This document shows positions 15,417 to 22,356 of a stretch of 35,525 nt of DNA, piece by piece. Under the pieces are notes generated by a model. That model was not told the DNA's origin, did no database searches, and saw nothing but the letters and a program-made list of their open reading frames with translations. This DNA comes from Arcobacteraceae bacterium. Its GTDB lineage: Bacteria > Campylobacterota > Campylobacteria > Campylobacterales > Arcobacteraceae. Position numbers and translations under genes: made by a program. The stretch spans positions 1 to 35,525 of the forward strand of contig JALNYH010000022.1 of NCBI GenBank assembly GCA_023229945.1, read 5' to 3'. Positions within the stretch are counted from its first letter, which is position 1; each line of letters starts with the position of its first letter.

Positions 15417-17069
15417 TTATTTGTTGATAATAAGCCCTCTAACCTTTTGCAAAATGTTGTAAAATATATTGTTTACCTTGAATTCTTCTTTTAGAAGTTT
15501 GCCACCCACTAGTCTTATTGATATATGTTTATTTAGTTTTGTATCAAGCTCTTTGAAATCATCTCTTTGGTGACTTCCTCTTGATTCTTCCCTTTTTATG
15601 GCACTAAGTATCACTGCTTCAGAGATAAGTAAAGCATTTCTTAGTTCCAAAATAGAGCTAACTTCTACATTATTTGCTTTTGATTTATCTACAGTATGAA
15701 GTTTGGCTGCTTGAGAGCTTAGGTATTTGACATAATCTAATGCTTCATATAAAGTTTTGTACTCTCTTATAATTCCTACTTTGTCAAACATTACATTACC
15801 AAGGCTTGTACGAAGAGCATTGAAATTGATTGTACTTTCACCTTCAAATAGCTTATCTATCATCCTTATATCTGGGATAACTTGATTGTAATCTATTGGG
15901 AGTAGTTCTGTCTTTTTGGCGAACATCGAAGCTTTTACACCTGCAAGCTCTCCAAAAACAGCACCTTCTAGTAGTGAGTTGCCACCAAGGCGGTTTGCTC
16001 CATGAATCATATTTAAACTATTTTCTCCACATACAAAAAGTCCTGATATTTCAGTATCTACCATATTTGACTCAATTCCACCCATAGTATAATGAGCTAC
16101 AGGTTTGATAGGTAAAAGCTCTGTTTTTATATCAACTCCTGATTGAATATGGGCTGATTTATATAGGCTAGGGAGTCTTTGTTCTATTTGGTCACCACTT
16201 AAGTGCCTTAGGTCTATAAATACTCTTTTTTTGTTTTTGATTTGTTTGTAAATCTCTATAGCTACCACATCTCTTGTAGCCAACTCATCTACAAATCTTT
16301 CTCCATCGCTATTGATTAGGTATCCGCCCTCACCTCTTGCTGCTTCGCTTACCAAATATCCACTTTTTTCAAACCCAGTAGGATGAAACTGAACAAACTC
16401 CATATCTACTACTCTAAGCCCTGCTTTTAGAGCTAATGCCAAAGTATCTCCTGTGCAATCAGGGGCATTTGTAGTATGTCCTTTGTAAATACCTGCATAT
16501 CCGCCACCTGCTAGTATAAGTGCTTTGGTAGGATATAAAACTACATTATTATCAGCTTTTCGTAGTACTGCAAGAGCTGAAACTTGGTTTTGGTGAGTGA
16601 TGATTCTAAGAGCAAAGTTATTGGTCAAGAACTCTACACCTAAATGCTTGGCTTCTTTTAAAAGTGAAGAGACTATAGCACTTCCAGTTTTATCACCTAC
16701 AAAACAAGTTCTTTGTATGCTTCCACCACCAAAAGGTCTTTGTTTTGGGTTATCATCACTGTCACTATCAAACTGAACTCCATAGCTTTTGAGCTTATAG
16801 ATAATTCTTTTTGCATTGGTACACATATATTCTATTGTTTTGACATCACTAAGCCCTCTTGAGCCTTTGACGGTATCTTCAATATGAGAATCAAGCTCTT
16901 TGCCTTGGCTTGATAATACAGCATTTATACCACCACTTGCCATAAAAGAGTTTGATTTTAAGGGATTGTTTTTGGTTACTATTGCTACTTTTGCACCGTT
17001 TTTTTTGGCTTCTATTGCTGACATTAGCCCTGCAATTCCACTTCCTACTACTATAACATCATATATCAT
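15417..17069 (-). CDS. FAD-dependent fumarate reductase/succinate dehydrogenase-like flavoprotein
   Basis: FAD oxidoreductase of the FrdA/SdhA/NadB superfamily, 550 residues. It has the dinucleotide fold VVGSGIAGLMSAIEA at the N-terminus and active-site segments EFVQFHPTGF, SEAARGEGGY, HYTMGGIE and HGANRLGGNSLLEG, keeping the substrate-binding His and Arg residues. At the site where membrane FrdA/SdhA carry a covalently flavinylated His, it reads KSNSFMASGG: the His is replaced by Asn, so FAD is probably non-covalent. No FrdB or membrane anchor gene is nearby. L-aspartate oxidase (NadB) is the main alternative, but the HYTMGG and GANRLGG forms favour Frd/Sdh. It starts 2 bp after the AKR stop. 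Confidence 0.8.
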   Translation of the reverse strand: MIYDVIVVGSGIAGLMSAIEAKKNGAKVAIVTKNNPLKSNSFMASGGINAVLSSQGKELDSHIEDTVKGSRGLSDVKTIEYMCTNAKRIIYKLKSYGVQFDSDSDDNPKQRPFGGGSIQRTCFVGDKTGSAIVSSLLKEAKHLGVEFLTNNFALRIITHQNQVSALAVLRKADNNVVLYPTKALILAGGGYAGIYKGHTTNAPDCTGDTLALALKAGLRVVDMEFVQFHPTGFEKSGYLVSEAARGEGGYLINSDGERFVDELATRDVVAIEIYKQIKNKKRVFIDLRHLSGDQIEQRLPSLYKSAHIQSGVDIKTELLPIKPVAHYTMGGIESNMVDTEISGLFVCGENSLNMIHGANRLGGNSLLEGAVFGELAGVKASMFAKKTELLPIDYNQVIPDIRMIDKLFEGESTINFNALRTSLGNVMFDKVGIIREYKTLYEALDYVKYLSSQAAKLHTVDKSKANNVEVSSILELRNALLISEAVILSAIKREESRGSHQRDDFKELDTKLNKHISIRLVGGKLLKEEFKVNNIFYNILQKVRGLIINK

Positions 17070-17071
17070 TT

Positions 17072-18190
17072 TTATACCTTGTACATCAAATCATAAAGCT
17101 TTTTGGGTGTTGCTTTGATTTTGGATATTTCAAGATTATGTAATACATGCTCTGGATTTTTGCTTGCAAAAAGTGACGATAGGATATTTGGAGTTGAGCG
17201 GACAAACTGTAATGCTAATTGTATATCACTTTGAAGGTGCATATCTTTATCCAAAATATACCCCACATTTGCATTGAAAGACTTTTTGAATAGATTCATT
17301 TGTAAAAGAGATGATGAGCTTATCACTCCAAGCTCTAATTTATGAGCTAGTTCTAAAACTGTATATTCTTCACCTTCGTGACTTTGTGTTGGCATCGTGT
17401 AAATATGGGTTTTTGCAAGATTAAACGGCACTTGAATATATTTGAAATGATGATTGTCTCCAGCCACACTCACTGCAACATCATAAATATCACTAAGACT
17501 CAAATACTCAACAAATCCTTTTTCATTGATAAAACCATTCCAAGTAGCCAAACCATAACTTTTGATTTTGCCATCATTTACAGCTTTTTCAAATACTTCA
17601 AAAGCTTTTTTGATAATTTCTAGTAAATCTTCTTTTGTTTTCGTACCTAATTGAATTTCTGGGTTGTGTAGAAAATATATATCTATAGTCTCTAAGCCTA
17701 GATTTTCTAAGCTTTTATTTAGGGAATATTCCAAGAATCTCTCGCTAATGCAATGCTGGTCTAGCTCTATGTCAGCCTCCGTGCAAAGCTTTGGTAAAAG
17801 CATATTATCTCTTATCCAATGATATGGATTATCTGGGAAAGGGTATTCTAGTGGAATAAAACCACCTTTTGAGGCTATGATGATATTTTCTCTTTTTATC
17901 TCGTCATTTTCTATCATCTCACCCAAGATATAGCCTATTTCTTTTTCACTTTGTTGATACCTATAATTTATCGCAGTATCTATGAAGTTGATGCCGTTTT
18001 GCAAGGCTGACTTGATGGAATCCACATAATTGAATAGATAATTTTCCTCTTTGTATGGCTCTTTATTGAAAGTTCCAAGACCTAGTTTTGAAAACACTAT
18101 GCCATTGTGTTTGATAAAAAACTCTTTTGAATCACTATACTTTTGAGCATATTCTAAAGTTCCCTCAGCTGTAGCAAACCCTTTAATCAT
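17072..18190 (-). CDS. aldo/keto reductase family oxidoreductase
   Basis: NAD(P)H-dependent reductase fold, substrate unknown, cytoplasmic. The 372-residue product has LGLGTFNKEPY near residue 36, the catalytic Asp and Tyr in FIDTAINYRYQQSEKEIG, the catalytic Lys in IIASKGG, and the His in IDIYFLHNPEIQ. The C-terminal part (LGVISSSSLLQ, RSTPNILSSLFASKNPEH) replaces the usual cofactor loop. It is longer than typical AKRs (about 320) because of an N-terminal 40 residues and an insertion after ASKGG. It sits between a 31-residue membrane protein and the flavoprotein in a sigma54-type operon that also holds nifT. Confidence 0.88.
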   Translation of the reverse strand: MIKGFATAEGTLEYAQKYSDSKEFFIKHNGIVFSKLGLGTFNKEPYKEENYLFNYVDSIKSALQNGINFIDTAINYRYQQSEKEIGYILGEMIENDEIKRENIIIASKGGFIPLEYPFPDNPYHWIRDNMLLPKLCTEADIELDQHCISERFLEYSLNKSLENLGLETIDIYFLHNPEIQLGTKTKEDLLEIIKKAFEVFEKAVNDGKIKSYGLATWNGFINEKGFVEYLSLSDIYDVAVSVAGDNHHFKYIQVPFNLAKTHIYTMPTQSHEGEEYTVLELAHKLELGVISSSSLLQMNLFKKSFNANVGYILDKDMHLQSDIQLALQFVRSTPNILSSLFASKNPEHVLHNLEISKIKATPKKLYDLMYKV

Positions 18191-18192
18191 AA

Positions 18193-18288
18193 TTATTCCG
18201 CACTTCTTTTTTCAGAATGAACTGCTAAAGTAACAAATAAAACCAAATAAGCAACTATTGCTAATCCTATTGAATACCATACTTCCAT
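18193..18288 (-). CDS. 31-residue single-pass membrane protein
   Basis: An unlisted small gene: ATG at 18288-18286, TAA at 18195-18193. A full AAGGAG lies nine bases upstream of the ATG. The product begins MEVWYSIGLAIVAYLVLFVT and ends in the charged tail HSEKRSAE. One hydrophobic helix (about residues 5-24) is followed by positive charges, predicting a cytoplasmic C-terminus. The stop is two bases before the aldo/keto reductase start, so the two are likely translated together. It is the first gene downstream of the sigma54-type promoter. No family is recognised; size and shape resemble accessory subunits of membrane enzymes such as KdpF or CydX, but without sequence match. Confidence 0.72.
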   Translation of the reverse strand: MEVWYSIGLAIVAYLVLFVTLAVHSEKRSAE

Positions 18289-18303
18289 CGTACACTCCTT
18301 TTA

Positions 18304-18392
18304 TTAGGTGGTAGGTTGTAGATGGTAGAGAGTAGTAAGAAAAGTTTGCATCTTTCTTCTTTTCAACCTATTACCTACCAACTAACACCTAA
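18304..18392. repeat. heptad-based long inverted repeat in operon leader
   Basis: An imperfect hairpin of about 40 bp per arm. The outer ends are TTAGGTG and AACACCTAA; the inner part is AAGAAAG-like facing CTTTCTT. The left arm reads GTAGGTT GTAGATG GTAGAGA, a 7-nt period. It lies between the sigma54-type promoter and the first gene, so it would be in the transcript leader on the minus strand. Confidence 0.75.
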
Positions 18393-18413
18393 ACACTATT
18401 TATAAGAGTGTAT

Positions 18414-18427
18414 GCAAGAGGTATTCC
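18414..18427 (-). promoter_or_regulatory. sigma54 (-24/-12) promoter
   Basis: The minus strand reads GGAATACCTCTTGC: GG and GC separated by ten bases, as sigma54 promoters require, with TTGCA at -12. It shares GGAATAC-N3-TTGCA with the promoter before nifN at 27491. The transcript would start near 18403 and carry a leader of about 115 nt containing the heptad hairpin, then the 31-residue gene, aldo/keto reductase, flavoprotein and perhaps nifT. No TGT-N10-ACA NifA site was found upstream. Confidence 0.75.
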
Positions 18428-18454
18428 GTGGAAACCATATCAAAGCTTTAAAAA

Positions 18455-18471
18455 AACACACATTGTGTGTT
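18455..18471. promoter_or_regulatory. perfect palindrome upstream of sigma54 promoter
   Basis: AACACACA-T-TGTGTGTT is a perfect 17-bp palindrome, with its centre about 37 bp upstream of the -24 element of the promoter at 18414-18427. It could be an operator or activator site, or a terminator-like hairpin for the gene at 18626. No protein can be assigned. Confidence 0.4.
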
Positions 18472-18625
18472 AAAATTGTCAAATAAAATGCTCAATAAAT
18501 ATTTAAACTGTACGCAAACCTCTTTTAACTCAAACAGATATTGACTATTGAGTTTATACGAGCCTGTTATTCTAAATTACTTTCAAAATGAAGCTTTAGC
18601 GGAGTTTCTTTAGTAAATTGTGTTT

Positions 18626-19969
18626 TCATTTTATTATCTCCCAATGTCCGCCTTTAGCACCGCCAATTCTTTCAAGTTTACTGTCTTCTTTTAATTTTTT
18701 GATTTGCCACTCTATACCTTTAAGTGTAAGTTCCAGTTTATCAGCTAATTCTTGATTGGTAATATCTGGATTTGAACTAATCAACTCCAAAATTTTCACC
18801 CTAGTTTTCACCCTAGTTTTCACCCTAGTTTTACTATTTTCTAGGTTATTGTATCTAACTTCATTAAAATAAAACTCCACCCACAAACCATTTAGCCATC
18901 TAAATTGTGGTGTGATTCCATTAAATCTTTGTGATTCATAAATTATCTTTTCTATCCCTCTTCCCCAAGATTCAATATATCCAGCCAAGAAAAAAGGGTA
19001 AGCGATAGCAGGATTATGTGGTTCTGAATTATGCTTTTGTATCAAAGTGTCTATCGTCCAGTGTGGCGGTAAATCACCTGCGTTCCACATAAGAAGCTTA
19101 TCATCATATACACTTATTTGGATAGTTTGTTGTGAACCATAGTCTTTGTGTACCACTGCATTGATAAGAGCTTCTCTAAAAGCTAGTTTAGATATTGGAA
19201 AACTTTCAATCCTCTGTATCCCATCATAAGTGATAAGTGCTTTAAGATATTTTGAAAATATAAGTTCCATAGTTTTATCTACTTGCTCAAAAAGATTCCC
19301 CTCTATCACATCTTGATAAACTAAATCGCTATTTGATTTGAAATACCCTATTTTTATACTACTTCCAGTTACATATTTTTGAGGACTTTTAGCAAAAAGT
19401 AGTGTTGTTGCTCGTTTGAGATACTCACCCTCTTTGAGATGAAGTTTATCCACTAGCACTTCATCACTCTCTTGTAAAAATTCAGCATCGATTCTCTTCT
19501 TTTTTTCTGCCTTATCTCTAAATAATCTAAATGCAAAAGGGTCTAAATCATCAAATCCAAAATAAGGAACAGGAACACCATCCCACTTTTTGCCTTGTCG
19601 CGAAAGTAAAAACTTATCTAAAGAAGCACCTTTGAGTTCTTGTGTGATACTTCCACTTCTATAATAATATGAACCTTTGTAGCTTATAGGATATGGATAT
19701 TTTTCAGTAACAATCTCTAAATACTGTTTGTCTTCACTTGTTTTTAGATTGACATCTACCAAGATACCTAAAATATCTCGCACTTTGTTTGGTATATCTT
19801 CAAGGAGTTTTTTAGCATTGTCAATACCGACAATTTCACCATCATCATCTACACCGATATAAAGTTTTCCACCATCACTATTACCAAATGCACTAAGCCA
19901 TTTGATATACTCATCTCTCCAAGACTGTTTAAATTCAATATTTTGTGATTCGTTAATTTGTAGTTTCAT
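18626..19969 (-). CDS. AlbA/Schlafen-domain ATP-binding transcriptional regulator
   Basis: The 447-residue product has an N-terminal AlbA_2/Schlafen-like domain (ESQNIEFKQSW, AFGNSDGGKLYIGVDDDGEIVG near residue 35). The middle region is a RecG-like C-terminal ATPase-related domain (FREALINAVVHKDYG, MWNAGDLPPHW, ESWGRGIEKI). A winged helix follows at the end (NPDITNQELADKLELTLKGIEWQIKKLK). A short in-frame tandem repeat, TRVK three times, links the last two. Such proteins are common in accessory regions and are annotated as transcriptional regulators or helicase-like; targets are unknown. It faces the nifT operon promoter in the same direction, 200 bp upstream, and is flanked by decayed genes. 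Confidence 0.85.
   Translation of the reverse strand: MKLQINESQNIEFKQSWRDEYIKWLSAFGNSDGGKLYIGVDDDGEIVGIDNAKKLLEDIPNKVRDILGILVDVNLKTSEDKQYLEIVTEKYPYPISYKGSYYYRSGSITQELKGASLDKFLLSRQGKKWDGVPVPYFGFDDLDPFAFRLFRDKAEKKKRIDAEFLQESDEVLVDKLHLKEGEYLKRATTLLFAKSPQKYVTGSSIKIGYFKSNSDLVYQDVIEGNLFEQVDKTMELIFSKYLKALITYDGIQRIESFPISKLAFREALINAVVHKDYGSQQTIQISVYDDKLLMWNAGDLPPHWTIDTLIQKHNSEPHNPAIAYPFFLAGYIESWGRGIEKIIYESQRFNGITPQFRWLNGLWVEFYFNEVRYNNLENSKTRVKTRVKTRVKILELISSNPDITNQELADKLELTLKGIEWQIKKLKEDSKLERIGGAKGGHWEIIK
18793..18828. repeat. 12-bp tandem repeat, three copies, in frame
   Basis: TTTTCACCCTAG is repeated three times without change inside the AlbA-type gene, encoding three TRVK units. Twelve bases keep the frame, so copy-number change would lengthen or shorten the linker without disrupting the winged helix. 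Confidence 0.9.
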
Positions 19970-20240
19970 CTATTTTCCTAACTTCATATTACTTTAATGA
20001 TTATAATTATATAACACCATTCATTCGACTTTCACCCAGTGTTAGAAAAAGGCTTCAAAGCTTCTGTGTCTGCATAGCAAAACAAAAGCTACCATTTTTC
20101 ACTACTTCTTATCAAATCAATAGCTTTTTTGATTTTTACCATGAAAACAAAAATCTATTAATTTAAATCTCTGAATCCATTTGGAATATTTTTACAATTT
20201 TCAAATTTACATTTATCATTAAATTTCACTTTTTTAGTCC

Positions 20241-20351
20241 TTAATAATCGCCAAACTTCTTTTTAAGTCTTGCTATTTTTTCTATCACTTCACTATCGAT
20301 ACCAGCATCAAGACACACTACAAAAGCACCAAATCCGATACGAAACGCTTC
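20241..20351 (-). pseudogene. C-terminal gene remnant, family not recognised
   Basis: Minus-strand reading gives 36 codons (EAFRIGFGAFVVCLDAGIDS then EVIEKIARLKKKFGDY) ending in TAA, with an in-frame stop directly before it and no start codon. The sharp end and protein-like composition suggest the tail of a lost gene. After AAGGA a 23-codon GTG frame follows (MKFNDKCKFENC..., 20156-20227), too short to call. The wider gene-free stretch 19970-20825 otherwise holds only AT-rich sequence, a 22-bp repeat and a broken vapC. Confidence 0.45.
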
Positions 20352-20436
20352 TTAATTATAGCATATCAACCTTGATTTAAATGTAAGGAATTTATTTATT
20401 TTATCATAAATATCATTAATGCTATTCAAAATAGCT

Positions 20437-20488
20437 CATAAATATAAAAACAAAATAACATAAATATAAAAACAAAATAACATAAATA
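20437..20488. repeat. 22-bp direct tandem repeat
   Basis: The 22-bp unit (CATAAATATAAAAACAAAATAA) occurs twice in tandem (20437-20458, 20459-20480) followed by a partial third copy (CATAAATA). It is AT-rich and lies next to the end of the broken vapC gene. No function is inferred. Confidence 0.85.
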
Positions 20489-20491
20489 AAC

Positions 20492-20728
20492 TCACACCCA
20501 ATTATCCAAAACCAAGCCATCAATTATTTGAAATTCTTTTTTGTTATTTGTATCTAGCGTCATATTGAGTGATTTGGCGTGTGCTGATATGAGTATATCA
20601 AGTCCGACTATAACTTGACCTTATTTTTCAAGTGATATGCTTATTTTTCCGTATTCTATGGAATCTTTTAGGTCGTATTTTACTATATCAAAAGGCTTTA
20701 GAAAATGTTCAAGTGCCAAAAGATTTTT
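20492..20728 (-). pseudogene. broken VapC-type PIN-domain toxin
   Basis: Minus-strand frame reads KNLLALEHFLKPFDIVKYDL, then DSIEYGKISISLEK, a TAA stop (20623-20621), then GQVIVGLDILISAHAKSLNM, TLDTNNKKEFQIIDGLVLDNWV and TGA. This is the C-terminal half of a VapC PIN toxin: the conserved GxxDxxIAAHA helix, the LVTNNxxEF strand and the final NWV are easily seen. The N-terminal half is missing behind another stop, and no antitoxin frame is intact next to it. Given these defects it is a dead remnant. Confidence 0.8.
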
Positions 20729-20825
20729 TCAACTTATGCAACTATACACTAAAAACCACATCTATATAATACAATAACAAAAGATATTCCTTTGCTCTAT
20801 ATTTGTAATGTTTTTTATTCAACTC

Positions 20826-21635
20826 TTATCTGTTTAGAAATCTTCCGAAGATTTTTTTATAGATTTTTAGAGATACAGGTATAAGTATAATCATAAAAAT
20901 AAATAAAAACAAAAGTAAATATATCACGCTCATAGAACCTTCTGGTGTATCGGTAAAAAATAAATCTGTGGTATTTATACCAAAAAATCCAACTACTAAG
21001 TTTAATGGTAAAAATATAACAGATACCAATGTCAAAATATAAACGCTATTATTTAACTTATCATTTTTTATGGTGACATAATAGTTATAAATTGTATCAA
21101 GTTTAGATAAAATCAAGGATGTGTCTCTTTGATTTCTATCTAAATGCTCTTCAATATCAAGAAACTTGTATTTGGGAAACATTTCATCTGTTTCATAAGA
21201 TTTTATAAACATTTTTAGCATAGTCAAAGCTCTTAAATAAATTCTTTCTATTCTTAAAAGGTCTTTTTTCAGTTCAAACCAATAATCCATAAAATTTGAT
21301 GATAAATTTTTACTATATAAAGATTCTTCTATCACTAGAAATTGTTCTATATAATTTCCTAAAATCAATATCGAATCATCCACCAACTTATCTATATAAT
21401 TGTACATATCCAAAGAACTATCTGAAAAAAACTTCAAAGAATCACTTGCTTTGTCATAAATATATATATTGTTTTGGTCTATTGTAAATCCTGTATTATA
21501 AGCGGTTAGTTTGTCATCTACAATCTTGGGTAACCTTATAATAAACATTTTGTATTCATCTGATTCAAAGAAATAAGAAGGATGGAGTTCATTTCTCAAA
21601 TCTTCGTAATGTAAATCTTTTACAACATCTAACAT
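20826..21635 (-). CDS. CorA-like divalent-cation channel with GIN signature
   Basis: Two-helix transporter of the CorA superfamily. The 269-residue product has a long cytoplasmic N-terminal domain, a stalk helix (LDTIYNYYVTIKNDKLNNSVYILTLVSVIFLPLN) into TM1, then GFFGINTTDLF where classical CorA has GMN, and TM2 (VIYLLLFLFIFMIILI) with a basic end. The Ile for Met change is shared with some CorA/ZntB relatives, so the ion (Mg2+ or another) is not fixed. ATG at 21635 is used because AGGAG lies six bases upstream; a longer frame to 21671 lacks such a site. It is the last gene of the kdpDE-ktrBA strand, 70 bp after ktrA. Confidence 0.82.
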   Translation of the reverse strand: MLDVVKDLHYEDLRNELHPSYFFESDEYKMFIIRLPKIVDDKLTAYNTGFTIDQNNIYIYDKASDSLKFFSDSSLDMYNYIDKLVDDSILILGNYIEQFLVIEESLYSKNLSSNFMDYWFELKKDLLRIERIYLRALTMLKMFIKSYETDEMFPKYKFLDIEEHLDRNQRDTSLILSKLDTIYNYYVTIKNDKLNNSVYILTLVSVIFLPLNLVVGFFGINTTDLFFTDTPEGSMSVIYLLLFLFIFMIILIPVSLKIYKKIFGRFLNR

Positions 21636-21705
21636 TTTGACTCCTAAATCTATATAACACAATAGTGCCATATACTATTTTAAAAGAGACTTATTTTTGA
21701 TTGGT

Positions 21706-22356
21706 TTACAAAAAGTTATAAAACTTCTCTATACTTTTCATATCACCTATGAATCCCAACATATCATTTTCTTTTATGATAATAGATTTATCCACTTTAC
21801 AATTCCAAACACTTTTAGTCTTATGTGCAATAATATCTATATCAGGATGGATATCCTCTATATCTTTTATAGACTTTCCTATTATTGACTTTGTAGCCAA
21901 AAATTTTATTATTTTAAAACTATTACTAAAATCAATCATATCAACTGTTAGATTACCTATCAAATCTCTTACTAGCCTTTTACCTGCTACTTTTTCAGGG
22001 TACACTACTTTAAAAGCACCAATTTTGGCTAATACTTCACCATGTATAGGGGTAATTGCTTTGGCAATAATATTTTTATTCCCCAAATCTTTCAATGCCA
22101 TAACTGTTAAGATACTAGCTTCTATATTTTCTCCAATACTTACTATAACCGTATCAAGATTTGTAATACCTGCTTCTTCCAAAGCTCTCACATTTGTAGT
22201 ATCTAATACAAACGCATTTTCTATATTTTCACTAATTTCTTGAACTTTTTGTACATCATTATCTACGGCTATTACATTTATATCTTCAAGTCTTGCTAGA
22301 CTTTGTGCTATGTAATATCCGAATTTACCTAGTCCTAAAACTGCTATTGTTTTCAT
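21706..22356 (-). CDS. ktrA: KtrA/TrkA-type K+ uptake regulatory subunit
   Basis: Cytoplasmic RCK protein gating the KtrB channel. The 216-residue product has an NAD/ATP-binding RCK_N domain (VLGLGKFGYYIAQSLA, then VIAVDNDVQKVQ, and TVIVSIGENIEASIL) and a RCK_C domain (IGKSIKDIEDIHPDIDIIA, IIIKENDMLGFIGD). One RCK pair, not two as in TrkA of E. coli, matches KtrA. It overlaps the end of ktrB by 4 bp (ATGA), so the two are translationally coupled. Confidence 0.93.
   Translation of the reverse strand: MKTIAVLGLGKFGYYIAQSLARLEDINVIAVDNDVQKVQEISENIENAFVLDTTNVRALEEAGITNLDTVIVSIGENIEASILTVMALKDLGNKNIIAKAITPIHGEVLAKIGAFKVVYPEKVAGKRLVRDLIGNLTVDMIDFSNSFKIIKFLATKSIIGKSIKDIEDIHPDIDIIAHKTKSVWNCKVDKSIIIKENDMLGFIGDMKSIEKFYNFL

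Noticed and set aside
15417..17069. Firm call as L-aspartate oxidase (nadB)
   Set aside because: The non-covalent FAD site fits, but HYTMGG, GANRLGG and the RPFGGGS segment are closer to fumarate reductase/succinate dehydrogenase, and no nadA or nadC is adjacent.
21749..22243. A 164-codon plus-strand frame
   Set aside because: It is antisense to ktrA, which is an unmistakable RCK protein; the frame arises from the codon bias of ktrA.
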